Positions 1 to 12,965 are shown, counted from the first letter of the stretch. The stretch: 64,000 nucleotides of DNA from Notospermus geniculatus (GCA_002633025.1 NMRB01000326.1:237760-301759), one strand, 5' to 3'. Program-made: numbers and translations. The notes: a model not told the origin generated them from the letters alone.

Positions 1-3000
1 GGTGGCTTCCATAATCCGTTCATTAATGACTAGCGAGTGAACCTGACATGAATACGCTTCTTATGGTGTTAGAGCTTACACAACACGTACTCCCAACTTG
101 CTTAACCAATAGTCGGTGGTAAACCAGGAACTGACACTGATCTGACTTGGACTTTGCACCACAGTCGATTGCAAGAACGTGGGAACCAATCAGAACAGCT
201 GTTACTCACTAAGGAGTAGAATGATTGGCTGATGGGAAAGCTGATTGTTAGGGTCAGCCTTATATCTTAACACAGAGAATACACGTCCACGAGTTGGCAC
301 TCGACAGGCCTCTTTGATGTGAGGGACTCATGTAGTGACCTCCAACACAGACTCCAACCTGTTACACACCACGCTAGTCGCCATTGCAAGGACGCACTGC
401 GCCGTGTATGAATCACCTCTCCCACCGTAGAGTAGTCGCCGAACCGAAGGCGACACAAGTGTTCAGTGTTGCTGGCCAAAATCCAGTCGGTGTTCTCCAA
501 CCAGCGACATGTGACCCTCGATCCTCCCTGCAGCTTGTTGTAGGTCCTACCTACATCGAGCCTCGATCACGACTTCTGACAAGACAATGCTTTGAAGTCA
601 CACATCGCAAATTCCTCGATCAGCCCACACCAGTCAGTTCACCAAAGCCCACCCAGGCAGCAGTTACCTCTGATCTGGACTGACTGCAACCTGTTGCTCC
701 TGGATCATGGATTCGATCATGACTCCGTGAGAGGGACCAGCCATTGGAAGAACTCGCCCGCACTGCCCTCTCAAGCCTCCTACGTAGGTTCACTGACACT
801 TGGTACACCAATGACCAATCACCCACCTGTTGCAGCCGTGACTCTTCTAATGTACCTTCCGCCACGTCTTCCATGATGTATATACCGTTTTCTCCAAAGA
901 AAATCGCAAATGCAACCTCTACGAGGCCCTGGGGAGCATGATGGTGGTTGAGACGCCGCAAACTCACGGCTGTTATGCTGGTCTCGTCTCCATGGTCTAT
1001 CTCTACTGCGGCAGACATCTTAAGCGTCCACTGAACATTACTTGAGAAGTTCCCTCTACCTGACATGAATATGTCAACGATGCCTACTCAAAACAACAGA
1101 AGGCAAATGCGCGCGTTGAGTTTTTTGTCGTTAAGCTGGAAGACGATTCTAGACCTGTCTCTTCACTTGATGTTGCTGCAATGATGAGAAACCCGGTTCT
1201 TTTTTATGTGTCATCGGTTGTGATGCTTCGTACGATTCCATCGCTTCTGAGAGGGTTGACGTCAGAGGCTTTGGTTGCCCTTCCAAGTAGATGATGAGTT
1301 AAATTTGCTTCAGTGCTGATGGTAGGACTGCAGCCTTTGGTGTACGTAACTCCAGTGAGTAAAGCATTGGCGTGCAAACCTGAAATCCAACGGAGTAACA
1401 CACTACGGTGTCAGGTAGCTTCTAGTTCCAGATACTTTATTTAGCAATCAGAGCAACGTATTACACCGATAAAAACATAGGCCTACCTGTGCTGTAGCTA
1501 CAGCCAAGAACCTATGCCAACATCAAGTAAGCTGTGCACGTCGAGAGGGCTGTACATGCAAGTACAGTTGTACTGCACATGCGGACGATTTATCCTACTG
1601 CAACAATACAGGTCTGCTTGTAGGCAGTTTCAAGATGAGCTGCACGACCATCTAGTATGGCAAACGTCTCAGGCGATTGCCCAAGTTCGTGAGATTGGTC
1701 ATTCAAGAAGACATGACCATCATGCAAGAACATGACGCCAGAACGCAATACCAGATAGAGTTGAAGACGCAAGCAAGTCAGGAACAAACACCAATGGTCC
1801 ATGCGAACTAATGGAACCTGGCTTTCACCAACGGAGCAGGGTGGGTGGGCAGGTTGAATCCAAGAGTGGTGTCTGAAAGTAAAATGCTACACCTTGCATG
1901 GGCAGGAAGAGCACCATGGGTGAAGTGTGGATCCTTCAAGGATGCTGGTTCTCCAGACACCATCCGGCATTTGGGAGGTGGTTGAATCCAAGAGGGATGT
2001 TCTGATAAGAAAAATGCCACCATCGTGGGCAGGAAGACCTCGAAGGGTTGACCAGCATTTGCACCATGAAGACCTGCTGAATGAGCAAGCGATGCTAAGC
2101 TGTCGACTCCAGCAGAGTACTAAAAGGATACATGTACTTGGACGCAAACTCAAATTGTATTTAACGTTCCTTTTGATCTGTCGTCTGCTTGTCAAGCCGA
2201 TGGCAAAAGAGGATTTATGTCAACATCAAAGAATAAGACATTACGAGTAGCATCTGCTGAAAAAGTCGCGAGGAAAGTGTTAGTAGAGGCAGGAGGATAA
2301 ACAGACCTAGAAATTACTTGCGAATCCTTTTTCCGATAGTTTGTATACATAAATACTAGTACTAGGCACCCGAGGCACCAGGCACCAGACAAATGGCTTT
2401 GTTTCCAGTCCCTTGACAGGACGTTGGACTTGCCGACATTTGCGGAGCCCGTTGATAGCAAAGTAGTTACTACGTCCGGTAACAAGCGACAGGTCGCGGA
2501 TGCGACGACAGCCTGTGCTCAGCGGGAATTATCATCCTGGTTCTTCACGTCTGTCGCTTGGGACAGGAAGCCGCGGTGCCTTGGACCTTCAGGCAAGGAG
2601 AAGACGCCACCCAAGCTTGAGATGGCCTCTCCTTCCATACCACCCGGAGTATCAATGCTTTGGCTTCGGCCCTGATGGAAAAAATCCAAATACGATATTT
2701 ATATTGCCGACTTCTCCCAGGAAATTATAAATGCTACTGATCCTGACCACATGTCATTGACCGTACACGGCGGTGAAGCCGTATAGGGTGTACTCATTAA
2801 AATAATTAACCTTTGCTAGGTGTCGGTGCTCCCGATTACGTGACCAGTTGCACGAAGGTACTTTAACCTCCTCAACTGTCTGAGGAAGTACGTGATGACT
2901 GGAACCACTCTTGGTCAGCTGTCTGTGCGTGTCATGAGAGGTGATTGGCCGCTGAACTAACATTATTGGCAGACACGATTGTGACGTACTCTGGTCCCGC

Positions 3001-3424
3001 AGTTAAGACGACAATTGATTGGCTACAGTAGGAGCAGTCAGCCGCGCATATTGCCAACAGATGGCAGCAAAGTCTTAGCGGACCAATGTACAGGAAAATC
3101 TACGTGATTGCTGCTCGATCGATAATGACTGGGTCCGCTAGATGCATTGAATTGGGCTGTAGTGACACCTAGTGGTCAACTCGCTGACAGCTCCCATTGA
3201 ATAATCCTCCAAACAGTTGCCTGGTACTGATCTCCTTTCAACCCTCCTGTCGCCAGCCTTTGATCCCGTCCTCTCCCCATGCGAGTGTCCCATCCCGTTC
3301 CTCGTACTGTTGTGTTCGTGTTGTAACATTTCTGACTACCTCGTCTACGTGCACTGCCGTCAAAAAAATGAAACTAGCCAAGACATCAACCACGACGTTC
3401 CGTGTGTCTTTGGTGTCATCAGGG
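1..3424. other. Non-coding stretch, no recognised gene
   Basis: I see no exon that I can assign to a family. The longest open frame is on the minus strand at 620-1066 (148 codons); it has no recognised motif and is within chance expectation. A direct repeat is visible: about 1853-1912 and 1979-2039 share the phrase 'gttgaatccaagag' followed by matching blocks ending in 'gggcaggaaga', roughly 127 bp apart. The rest looks like ordinary intergenic DNA. Confidence 0.6.
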
Positions 3425-3545
3425 AGTTTTCGCAAAGTCCCCGAAACACCAACGCGAACGCCAAACCCATTGTTCGGTGCCACGAAGAGAGCACCCAACA
3501 AAAGGATAGATGTTCGCGTTGGCGTTTCGGGGGCTTTGCGAAAAC
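3425..3545. repeat. MITE, AGTTTTCGCAAAG family, copy 1
   Basis: The two ends are inverted copies of each other: the left end reads AGTTTTCGCAAAGTCCCCGA and the right end is its near-perfect reverse complement, giving arms of about 35 bp around a short centre. The same family appears at 43451-43577 and 55771-55897. It has no coding capacity, so it is a non-autonomous inverted-repeat element. Open frames crossing it are artefacts of the arms. Confidence 0.85.
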
Positions 3546-3939
3546 TATATATTGTGGAATTCGTATTCCACACCCTACACCGATGTCGGCCGTGAAAGTC
3601 GGTTTTTCTGGATGCAAATCGCTCCTTTTCTGAATAAGGTCCCGTTCTGCAAGCCATGTCAGCGGGTCTTTGATAGCCAACCATGCACGTAAACGAGGTT
3701 GTATTTTCCCCTGTTCCCTCTATTGGTAATCAGTCCCAATTTGGATTGAGGTCTTTCGTCAAAATAAAAGAGGGAGATAGTACCCTGTACACTTATAGAC
3801 GCTCCTCCACGTGAGGGTTTTCTCGTACAAGGTGGGTCTCGGTGGGCAACTGCGCCGTTGAAAACTATGGGCAGTCATTTTGCAACTGGTAAGGCGTAGT
3901 CATAAGGAGACCGACAACGCCCATTGAGAGCCAACTCGC

Positions 3940-4095
3940 GCGAGAAACTCTGGCAGCCATTTTGCCAAAATTAGGTCATAACCATGGGAATTCTCTTCTA
4001 CAGCGACAGGTGATTGGTTCTCCCATGCCCCAGTGGGGGAATCCCCATGACGCGTGACCTAATTTTGGCAAGATGGCTGCTAGCGAAATTCGCGA
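3940..4095. repeat. MITE, CAGCCATCTTGCCAAAA family, copy 1
   Basis: Inverted arms of about 45 bp face each other. Both contain the phrase GCCAAAATTAGGTCA preceded by CAGCCAT and a TTTCGC-like end, separated by about 60 bp. A diverged relative lies at 24669-24826. No ORF is associated with it. Confidence 0.85.
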
Positions 4096-7000
4096 CGCAT
4101 CTAACTACATGTACCTCTCACCAAATTGGGACCTTCACTGGCGTAGCTCTTAACCATTGCATGTGTGTTTTCTAGGCTAACCATGATCCAACCATAAGTG
4201 TTGCATGTGGCGACAGTATCAGTATAGATAAACCAACGCTATCCGCCGCTGTCAGAGTTATTGTGCACGTAGTCCATACAGCATGTCAGTATCAGAGGAT
4301 AAGACTAACTGAGTCGCTAAGGCCGTATAGAGGACCTCTCAAACGGGCTAAGGTACCCTATTTCAGTTTTTTCGCTGGTTTGGGGTCTTGTCCCCCATTG
4401 CTGACAATCATTGATGTCCAATAAAAAGCACAAAGAACGACACACAAAATGATATAATACGAAGGGTCGTCTCCATCGTCTTTCACAAATTTTCGACCCC
4501 AACCTGGGTCTTCCTCAGGCACTTTCTAGTCGAGCTACCAGAAGTGAAAAAAAAATCGTTGCATGACAATCACTGCACCGAATAATTGCTTTCCAGTCAA
4601 AATTTCGTGATAAGCAAGTCTGAGTGAGAGCGTTTCAGTAAACTGTACGGCCTGACACAAAAGGAATTGACGACCATCCCGCAAGGCGCTCCACTTGAGA
4701 GTACATGTATTCTTGCACGAAATCTTTGTCTATATGATTCCGTAGAGGAGATGGGATGGACTTGACGCCAAACCAGCGTTTCTTGGGTGTGACTTCGATG
4801 CATAGAACATTCCTTCTTGAAAAACTACCAACGTATTACATGTATTTGATTAGATGCTTGGATTTTGTGACATTTGCCGCCATATAGTACACGCAGCACG
4901 CCCGACGATGTTTCGGCCTCCGCAAGTAGGCGTAGGTTCCTCCTCCCGCATTCTCTAACTCTTCATGAGAAATTTGCCCAAGTATTCACAGTGCATCGAA
5001 GACAACCCCACCGCTCACCACCAGAACCTCACTCCTTTCTTCCTGTACCAATTCCCTCTGTACACCAAACTGCATTCTACTAACAAGTTTTCGCCATTTT
5101 GTTGCTGGCATGACCTTCAAGGGGCAGTTGTAGTGGTATAAAACCAATGGAATATTGGTGTAACCAGTTTCTTCATTTCCTTTGGTAAACAAACCGTTAT
5201 GAAGATAATGCCGCCCACAGATCGACACACAGTTGTTTTGTGATCAGATTTCCCAACACAACCTTGCTGTGTGTAGAAAAATGTCGACCGAGAGGGGTCG
5301 CTCAAGTAGCGCCTTTGTTGCTCTGGAACCGAGCAGCACATCAAGGAAGCTCCTTCCTCTAACTGCGAAGATCTCCTCCGCGGAGCTCCCTAAGGCCCAA
5401 ATATTTCCTGAATATCGTGTTACGAAAGTAGGTTTCAAGAAGGTGTTACACTTTGCTCGTTGTGCTGACCGTTTTGTTCTCGTTTCAGGACTGGTGCCAA
5501 CAACGACAACTTCTTATGTTCGTGATCGCCGTCAACGTCAGTTTAGCAACAATGTTTTTCAATCTTCTTCAAAGTCAGTGATACTAGCTGCTATTTCCAG
5601 GTTATGTATATAAGACATTGCATTGCGGTAAGGACACGTGGATGCGATGATCCATAACTAGGGCAGGCTGAAGTTCTCCGCCGTCTTGTGACAGGTGTAG
5701 ACAAAGGGGAGTCCCGCGTCTTCACCTTGAGCTCAACAAGTTCAAGGGGCCCTTCCGCTGGCTGAAGGCTTAGATTCGTCAAGCACAGTACTATGTACGA
5801 CATGTGTGTCAAACCTTTTAGTGCTTAGATCCGCCCAGGATCTTGTGACAACTTTAAGGTCAACTTTACCTTAAATTTTAGATACCGTTCGAAAACTATC
5901 CGGTTTTATTTTTTTGCAACTTGTTGCTGCCAGTGTGAAAAGTACAATCCAAGATATACTTTCACAACTTTCAAGTTGATAATTCATGGCACGTTTGAAG
6001 TTCATGTGATGTGACTTTCGTGTGGACGCGCTCGGCGTGCCCTTTCAACGTCACATTCTAAATAATACGTCATCAAGTTCCCGGATGTGTCTGGGTTGCC
6101 GCCATATTGTGGTAACCCGTACGATCTCATTAGGTTGTGTCGTTAGATGGTGGGGCATGGTCTATCCCAATGGAAGGTTAGAAAATGCTCCCTGTAGGTT
6201 ATTTAGTACGAGGTGAGTGAGACTGGTATACATTGTATACGAAAAAACGTAGAAAATTAACTTTGAACGACGTTTTTAAGAGCCGTCACAATCGACACAG
6301 AAATTTATTTATTGATTTGAAGCTGCGGCACTTTGTGCCCTGAACGCAAATTTATCTGTGCATACGAAATAATCAAAATATTTTTTTCATGGATTGTTAC
6401 ATATGAATATAAGTTTGTAGTTACTGGTCAACCTCGTTTTCATAATGCTTCCGACATTTTACAATTGGCAGAACTCCGAGTCCCTTTTCGTCCAGACTGT
6501 TTCGTACGATGCTAGAAATTGATCAGTCGAAACCAAAATCCATTAAGTTTGCAACATAAAAATTGAAAAATATCCCTAAAAACATGGACCCTGCTGATTG
6601 GTTACTAAAATTGACACGTGATAGGATGAAGCCAGAAATGGCTGCCGTCTGTAGGATACTCAACCACGTCGGCAGCGTTTGTGGAAATTGGTAAAGCTGA
6701 CAATTGTAATGGTTGGCCCTGCGAGACCCCACCAGTGGTTCCTTCAGGAACAGTGTATGTAAACCGCGACTACCTTGTTTTGGCTGTAAAATACAAACGC
6801 TTTTTCGCTTTTTCTTATACCTTGGTCACCATTTGGTTTGTACATACGCTATGGTTTCACAGACATTGTTTCGTGACTGCCAAACGTGCCTTCAGCTTCT
6901 AAGGGTGGGTGAGGAGTATGAATACACCTCTTGTGATTGGTTGTTGGGTGAGTGGAACGGACTCATGGGTAGAAATGGTGAATTCTTGATGAGAAAAACA

Positions 7001-7425
7001 CGTTTTGATTGAAGTCGACCTTGGTATATTCAGATTTTACCTTTGTTTTTAAATGAATAAATTATATGTGATTGTGATATGTGTAAATTATAAAGATGTT
7101 TGACATTTTTGACGTGTGGAGGATGACCGTCTCTGTATTACCATGAGCTGTTCGTGACACACTTTGGAGTGACAAGGTTCAGTACAATGCGTCATTTTGG
7201 TAAAACGCACCGAACTTTCCACTTCCCAAGTGAGAGTGAGTGTTACCAAAGGTCACCAATAATGCATTGAAACATCGGGTTTCACATCTTTTGTTACAGT
7301 TGTTGCATCCTTATCCTTCGCTCTGCCATGGACTTGTGCCTTGACTAGCTGAGAACGAACCGTTTATTTCAAATCAGGGATGGATAACATACAACAACAA
7401 CGGGTAGAAAGATTCCTGATTTGCA
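4096..7425. other. Non-coding stretch, no recognised gene
   Basis: No exon or full inverted-repeat element was recognised here. A short block near 4440-4510 (minus strand phrase GGGGTCGAAAATTTG followed by GGAGACGAC) recurs at about 51160-51215, suggesting the decayed end of a dispersed repeat. Small open frames, for example 5233-5613 on the plus strand, have no family signature. Confidence 0.5.
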
Positions 7426-7649
7426 TATAGAGGTTCTTCACTTGACGTCACATTTCCATGACGACACGCTGCCGCCATATTGGCCGTCAAAATGTCAAGC
7501 GTACGGCATGAACACGGCGCCAACACAGATCCATACGTCAAAATGTCATGAGGTGACAGTTTTGATGTTGTCGCCGGCCATTTGACGGCCAACATGGCTG
7601 ATTCTTTGCAGTCACGTGACCATTGTGACGTCAGTGAAGAACCTCTATA
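7426..7649. repeat. MITE with TAGAGGTTCTTCAC termini
   Basis: The left end TATAGAGGTTCTTCACT and the right end AGTGAAGAACCTCTATA are perfect inverted matches that continue into GACGTCAC-type sequence. The element is about 224 bp and is flanked by TA, which fits a Tc1/mariner-type target duplication. The interior has a second inverted pair (GGCCGTCAAAATGTC against GACATTTTGACG-like blocks). It has no ORF. Confidence 0.85.
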
Positions 7650-9968
7650 GATTGAGTTTCCTAATACATGCTTACCGTTTGTTTTCTGTGGAGACAAATG
7701 TTTGTCCAAGGGCACTCACAGGCCAGTGAGTCTCTCTATGTACAGCACTCAACAATGTAAAGATGGGTTTGCCCAGAATTTCGTCAAGTATTTCTATGTC
7801 TTTCATGTCTTTCAGATGCAACAACGTGTTTTAAAAGGCTAAGAGCATCACTTCGGCTCTTGGCCTTTCTTGTAGATATCTTTAGAACCTCGGTGACCTT
7901 TCTTTGCCCCTTCTAGCTGTCCCTTTTTCTAGTGTTGTGTAAAGAAGGGTATAACCGAGGATATACCCAAGGCCGGCGCAACGCAATGGTGACCCATACA
8001 ACTTTGCGTTGCTTTTTTTCTCTTAGTGTAACTAGTCTGTGTATGAAATAAAAAATTCTGGTGGAATTTTAAGATGTACCCGGCGTTCGCACCCTGGTGG
8101 CCTGCATGGAACTAGATAATCACCACCCTTTACCCCCCACAACCCCCTCTAGCGTGTGTAGTATAGTAAAAGGGCCTGAACTTTCCTCCCATAGTTATCC
8201 TTCATTGCATGTAAGTTGATTGTATATACTTTTGTTACATTTGGAAAGCCTTAGTCATTTTGTTAATTTAAGTAACGGATCGTGTGCGTGTGGTATGCAT
8301 TTTTTCTTTACATAATGTATATATTGTAAAGCCGGCAGACGAGGCTAGTGTTCAGAGAAGCTTAAGACAATGGCATATCATCACATATCTGTGGTTTGCC
8401 GAATAATGGACGGCTAGGACATGCAGGTAGGCCTACATGTACCTCTCCGAAACATCTCACTTTGGTTAAGGTTGGAGCCGCTCTTGCTGTGCATCTGATG
8501 TACACAAATTAGGCCCACAATGTGTAGGCCTAGACATCCGCTGGCACCCTTGTCTCGAACATTGAGTAAGGGTTATTATGAGTAGATAAAGAGCCAATGG
8601 GCCCACAGCGAAGCGGGTGATACAATGTAGCTAGATAGACGTTTTGAAAGGAAGTTTTCAATATTTCATTGGGTCTATACTCTCACGCCATTTGGCTTTA
8701 TGATTCTTGTTTCTTTAAAAAGTGACATGTCCTATGCTTGAATTATGAAGTGCTAGTAAGAATTCCCAGGAACGTTACCTATCACCAAGCATGCAAGAGA
8801 CATCTGCAGGTGTTGCTAAGCAACTGGTGAAGCTGAACTCTTCTCAGCATCATTTGATATGAACACAAGGCGTTTTCTCCAATACAGAAGCAAAAACGAA
8901 CGCTACGAAATCAATTGAGGTGTTTTAATATATCAACCCTTTTAGTTTCTCGCGACTTCTCTGACTTGATAAATGGTGACCCGGCCAAATACAACTCCTT
9001 TAGCCAGTTTCATAGGCCTATACATTTACCGTACCTCGCCCCTGTCAACCTCCCTTGAACCCTTTATCCACAAAGTATACATCATGATCTGTAGACTACT
9101 GTATCAGCACCAAACGTTTGTAACTGCACAGATGGAGGAAACAATGAAAATCATCATATATCATCATATGTACTGCACGAAACGGGATGATTCCTAACGA
9201 AAACAACAGTTTTTAGAAGTGCAAGTCACTCCAATTCCGCCGTGTACATAATTACATGTATGTGTGACTTCCTATTTGTATACTCGACACGCAGGATGTG
9301 TTCGACACGTGCCTAGTGGGAAGTCTGAGCCGGACGACAATAGAATAGAATACTAGGCCCTATCAAGAGGGTTGTAGTTTTTACAACATCTCGTCAGTGA
9401 AAACATACTCAGTCATGAGATTCGACCCACAGTAGACCTGTACTTTTGTCCGTTTGTTCGTAAGGACCAAATCGAGGAAGTAGAACTCGCGCCAGTGGTC
9501 ATTGAAGAGATGACGTCAGATCAGCTTTGATCACGTGACGACACTTTAGCTAATGCCTTTCAATGGGAGTAGCTAATGGACGGTGTCGATGACTAAAGGC
9601 TAATATAGATTAAGTGTAGGGGTTGGTAAACTGGGGGTGTCCGATCTCATCAGGAGCCTACCGAATGGCATTCACAGTCTGTGGTAACTTGTAAATATAT
9701 CTCTATTCTCACTTCGAGATAATCTTCTTATAATATGCACAAATTACACTTTTTATCCCACCTTATTTCAATTTTCACTGATTTTCTACGGTTAAGTGTT
9801 GTGAATGTAGCCAGTTGTCGTGTGTTGACTTGATGATGCACTTTATCGTAAGATAAGTAAGATACAATAGGTTATGTGTGCCGGTTGATTCCGGTAATTA
9901 TTCCATATTCATGTACTGCGTTTGCATTTGGCGAATGAACTAAAAAGAAGGATACCGAGGAAGAACAT
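7650..9968. other. Non-coding stretch, no recognised gene
   Basis: AT-richer spacer without a supportable exon. A small hairpin (GCAACGCAA against TTGCGTTGC) sits near 7978-8010. Nothing else stands out. Confidence 0.5.
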
Positions 9969-10104
9969 GCATTACGTCATAACGTAAATGACGTCATGAC
10001 GTCATTCTAAACCCTGATTACGTAATGATGCGGAACAGGCATTACGTCATAACGTAATGACGTCATGGCGTCATTCTAAACTCTGATTACGTAATGATGA
10101 ATTT
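9969..10104. repeat. 70-bp tandem duplication rich in TGACGTCA
   Basis: Two direct units, starting at 9969 and 10039, both begin GCATTACGTCATAACGTAA and end GATTACGTAATGATG. Each unit holds several palindromic ACGTCA/TGACGT cores (CRE-like) and the palindrome ATTACGTAAT. A regulatory role is speculation; the duplication itself is plain. Confidence 0.8.
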
Positions 10105-10651
10105 TGTCGTATCAACATCACGGACATTATTTGCATGACTTGATGGTCAAGGACAAAAAAATCGGTCTTCTGGTGACTTTTCTGCAAATATGAAGTAACC
10201 AATGTACAGTGTATATCAAAGTGTATTTATTTTTCTGTAACATACGAGCAATTTTTAACCATATGTTGTTGTACATTGTTGTTTGTGTCTGAGGCTTTTG
10301 ACAGTATTAATATTAGAGGAAACGATAGCTCTCAGTTATCTTTCGAATGAAAACGTTTTGACTTCTCAATGGTTTGTTAACACTTAAAATATACGTTTGG
10401 TGAAAACTTTTGGTGAAGTTTGTGTGAAATTCTACTCATTGTTGGCAACAAAATATACCTACTTTGTTGACTTTTTCGCTTATGTTTACGTTACGGTGAA
10501 ATCTGAGAAGACCGGTTTTCTTCTGCATCTTCAACTACAACGAAGTCAACTTGTCATTACCGCAATAGGCCACTGCCGTTTGAAAATGTCTGCTACTTCA
10601 GTGACAAACTACGTCATCAAATCCAACCTGGTTTTCTTTGCCTGACAATAC

Positions 10652-10884
10652 ACAGTTTGCGAAATTAGCGGCCGCCATTTTTTTACGATTTAGCCGAATT
10701 TTCTAACTTTTTCAAATATATTTCGAATATATTTTATTAGCTGCTTGCTTGCTAAAATATCTTTATGCAATTCTAGTGGCTTACTGTATGACCTTTCTTT
10801 TTTTGAACGCCTCTGACAGTGCAAAAAACCCAAGCAACGGCAAAATCGTAAAAAAAGATGGCGGCCGCTAATTTCGCAAGCTGT
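10652..10884. repeat. MITE, ACAGTTTGCGAAATTAGCGG family, independent copy
   Basis: The left end ACAGTTTGCGAAATTAGCGG continues into CGCCAT, and the right end is the reverse complement (ATGGCGGCCGCTAATTTCGC then CTGT). Two more copies lie at 11643-11882 and 13203-13461. This copy differs from those in its interior, so it is a separate insertion. Each arm carries a NotI-type GCGGCCGC octamer. Confidence 0.9.
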
Positions 10885-11642
10885 CTATACAGCGACAAAA
10901 GTAGAGTCTACGTTTGTCGTCGTATAACCTACGGTCGAACAACGCTGGACGTATATAAACAATCGAATGAATGTATGGTGATGTCTGGCAATACTACGCA
11001 TTACATGGTGATGGTACACCGTGATGGCCGACGAGGATGCGGCATTGAACTGCGATATCTGAGTCGTGACTTCAAATCAGTATGGCCGCTAGTCGGCCAT
11101 CTTTATTTAAATCTCTGCTAAAAGAGCCACTTGACTTGGTGTTAACTAGATGTAGGCCTACACTTGTAGTTGAAGCCTCAATTTTTGCGTTCGTCCTGGT
11201 GTCCTGATGATTTCTCGTACTCTTCAGTTTATTCAAAAGTGACCATTGAGTTTAGGTTTGCTGTTAAGCTTAGATAAGTTATCAAGTAACAAAATGGACG
11301 TCTTTGACAAGTTGCAACTTATATATTTTTCTATTGATGTCCATGCGTTCGTTTTGCATGACTTTCTTTCTCGAAATTCTCTGAATGTTGACTTGTTGGC
11401 TCTTATTGCCCAACAATCATCGGTTAGTGTTTTTTTCGGGGAACTAATCCCGTGTTGTGATGACATGACCCAGCCACTTTGACCACCTTGGTGCTTTTCT
11501 AACATGGTGACTGACTACAATAGTGTATAGGTTATGGTCCCAATAAAATGCTATGTTTCTACCCTGAAACCACGTTTGTTCTGCTTCTTGACTTCAACTA
11601 GTTGCATGTGTACTTGATAACCACAAGAGGGCGGGCTGCCCT

Positions 11643-11882
11643 ATACACAGTTTGCGAAATTAGCGGCCGCCATTTTTTTGTGGAAATTAGCCGATTTCAA
11701 ATTTTGTTTCGAATATATTTTATTAGCTGCTTGCTTGCTAAAATATCTTTATGCAGGTCTAAGTGCTTTCTGTATGAACTTTCTTTCTTTGAAAGCCTCT
11801 GACAGTGCAAAATCCCATTGAAAAAGCCCAACCAATAGCAAACAAATTAAAATGGCGGCCGCTTATTTCGCAAACTGTGTAT
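11643..11882. repeat. MITE, ACAGTTTGCGAAATTAGCGG family, copy in first duplicate
   Basis: Termini read ATACACAGTTTGCGAAAT on the left and the inverted version on the right, ending CAAACTGTGTAT. The interior shares 'gctgcttgcttgctaaaatat' and 'cctctgacagtgcaaaa' with the copy at 10652, confirming one family. No coding capacity. Confidence 0.9.
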
Positions 11883-12253
11883 TGCTGAGCGCGTGGCTCC
11901 ATCTCGGTGGGTTTCACAAAAAAAATGTCTACATACCTCGCTCCATCGATGTCCTCGTCAATTTTTCCTCCCGACTTCAGAATCAACAGCGAACGTAGGC
12001 GACACTGCTCGTAATGTGACGTTTCTTCATCCACGTTCATCTACGTCAAGTATTGAGCGTGAAAAATCGAAATCGAAATTTGTATGACTGAGCATTGCAA
12101 ATTCGGCACCACCAGCGAGGAGAAAGACCAACGTACAGGCCTACTATAGTCATGGTCTTCGGACGGCGTCGAGACTCGCCGCGGATACCTTGACAAATAG
12201 GGGCGCGAGGTATTCGGACAACTAAATTCTGCAGGTGATCAATGGTGCTAGGC

Positions 12254-12378
12254 CGGGTTTACATAGAAATATACGGTCTACGGACACGCTGGCGAACAAA
12301 GGTTTCATGGTCACGAACACTTTGTTAGGCCATTGTTCGCCCGTGTGTCTGTACACCGTATACCTCAATGTAAACCCG
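12254..12378. repeat. MITE with CGGGTTTACAT termini, copy 1
   Basis: The left arm CGGGTTTACATAGAAATATA and the right arm (reverse complement CGGGTTTACATTGAGGTATA) are inverted, and both continue through ACGG and GGCGAACAA blocks. Arms of about 55 bp make it nearly a full hairpin. The matching duplicate copy is at 13803-13927. Confidence 0.85.
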
Positions 12379-12534
12379 ACCTTGTCCGGGAATGCCTTTC
12401 ACCCGATGATGAAACAATAACAGAGTTCTTGGAATTGAAATTCTACGAAATGCATGGCGACTTCGAACCCTGTCGTGGTCACGGACCGCGGGAATTCAGG
12501 TATTGACATCCATGATGATCCAACCACAGACTTA

Positions 12535-12683
12535 AGCCTAGTTCATACTTCGACGCACAACCTTCGGCGTGCCACGCGCGATCAAAATCTGTACGCCGAC
12601 AAAAGCCTACTTCATTATGTCGGCGTCCAGACTTTGATCGGCGTCGGACGCTGATGGTCGCGCGTCGAAGAATGAACTAGGCC
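12535..12683. repeat. Harbinger-type MITE (TTA target duplication), copy 1
   Basis: A 149-bp element with ends AGCCTAGTTCATACTTCGAC and the inverted GTCGAAGAATGAACTAGGCC. It is flanked on both sides by TTA (12532-12534 and 12684-12686). A TTA/TAA 3-bp target duplication is typical of PIF/Harbinger elements. The interior is GC-rich with many CG dinucleotides and no ORF. The duplicate copy at 14084-14232 is also 149 bp. Confidence 0.85.
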
Positions 12684-12903
12684 TTAGGTTTTCAGTCACA
12701 AACAATGAGTTTGGCCTTGTTCTTTTGCCGTGACCAGCTGGAAAACCCGGCTGGAAGATCTCCGGACCGTTGCGAAAACCCGTGACAAGAGTTCATAACT
12801 TCTGAATTGAGACTGCGGCAGGTTGCTGCGACTTGCTGGCATAGTTTATTCTTGACAAACATGAAAGATGCGAATTAACTCAGTTTTAGAATTCGCATCT
12901 TTC

Positions 12904-12936
12904 AGCGGCTTTTACAGTTAACTGTAAACTGTAAAA
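12904..12936. repeat. Small perfect hairpin
   Basis: GCTTTTACAGTT is followed after a 7-base loop by its inverted copy AACTGTAAAAGC. It is present only in the first duplicate block; the second block has different sequence here, so the site varies between copies. Confidence 0.6.
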
Positions 12937-12964
12937 GCAGCTGCGACACGTGGGGGGGGGGGGG

Positions 12965-12965
12965 N
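12965..12965. other. Single-N join
   Basis: An isolated N follows a long G run and precedes the start of the second duplicate block. It marks an assembly join rather than a base-call problem. Confidence 0.8.

Larger units (their letters stand above)
11409..12964. repeat. Near-identical duplicate block, copy 1 of 2
   Basis: The block begins at CCCAACAATCATCGG and ends in a poly-G run next to a single N at 12965. It is repeated almost base for base at 12966-14617, which also ends in the same poly-G run next to an N at 14618. The single Ns at the joins suggest contig ends or two alleles placed in series. It contains three MITE families listed separately and no gene. Confidence 0.9.

Noticed and set aside
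620-1066. 148-codon minus-strand frame
   Set aside because: No motif, no splice-site context and within chance expectation.
3238-3684. 148-codon minus-strand frame
   Set aside because: It spans the AGTTTTCGCAAAG MITE; the inverted arms give similar peptides on both strands.
4480-4515. Possible hammerhead ribozyme (CTGAGGA, hairpin, GAAA on the minus strand); similar CTGATGAAG phrases at 25789 and 50931
   Set aside because: The CTGANGA and GAAA parts at 4480 surround a good stem, but there is an extra A before it and no upstream strand that could form stem III with a cleavage triplet. The other two sites lack a proper stem or the GAAA.
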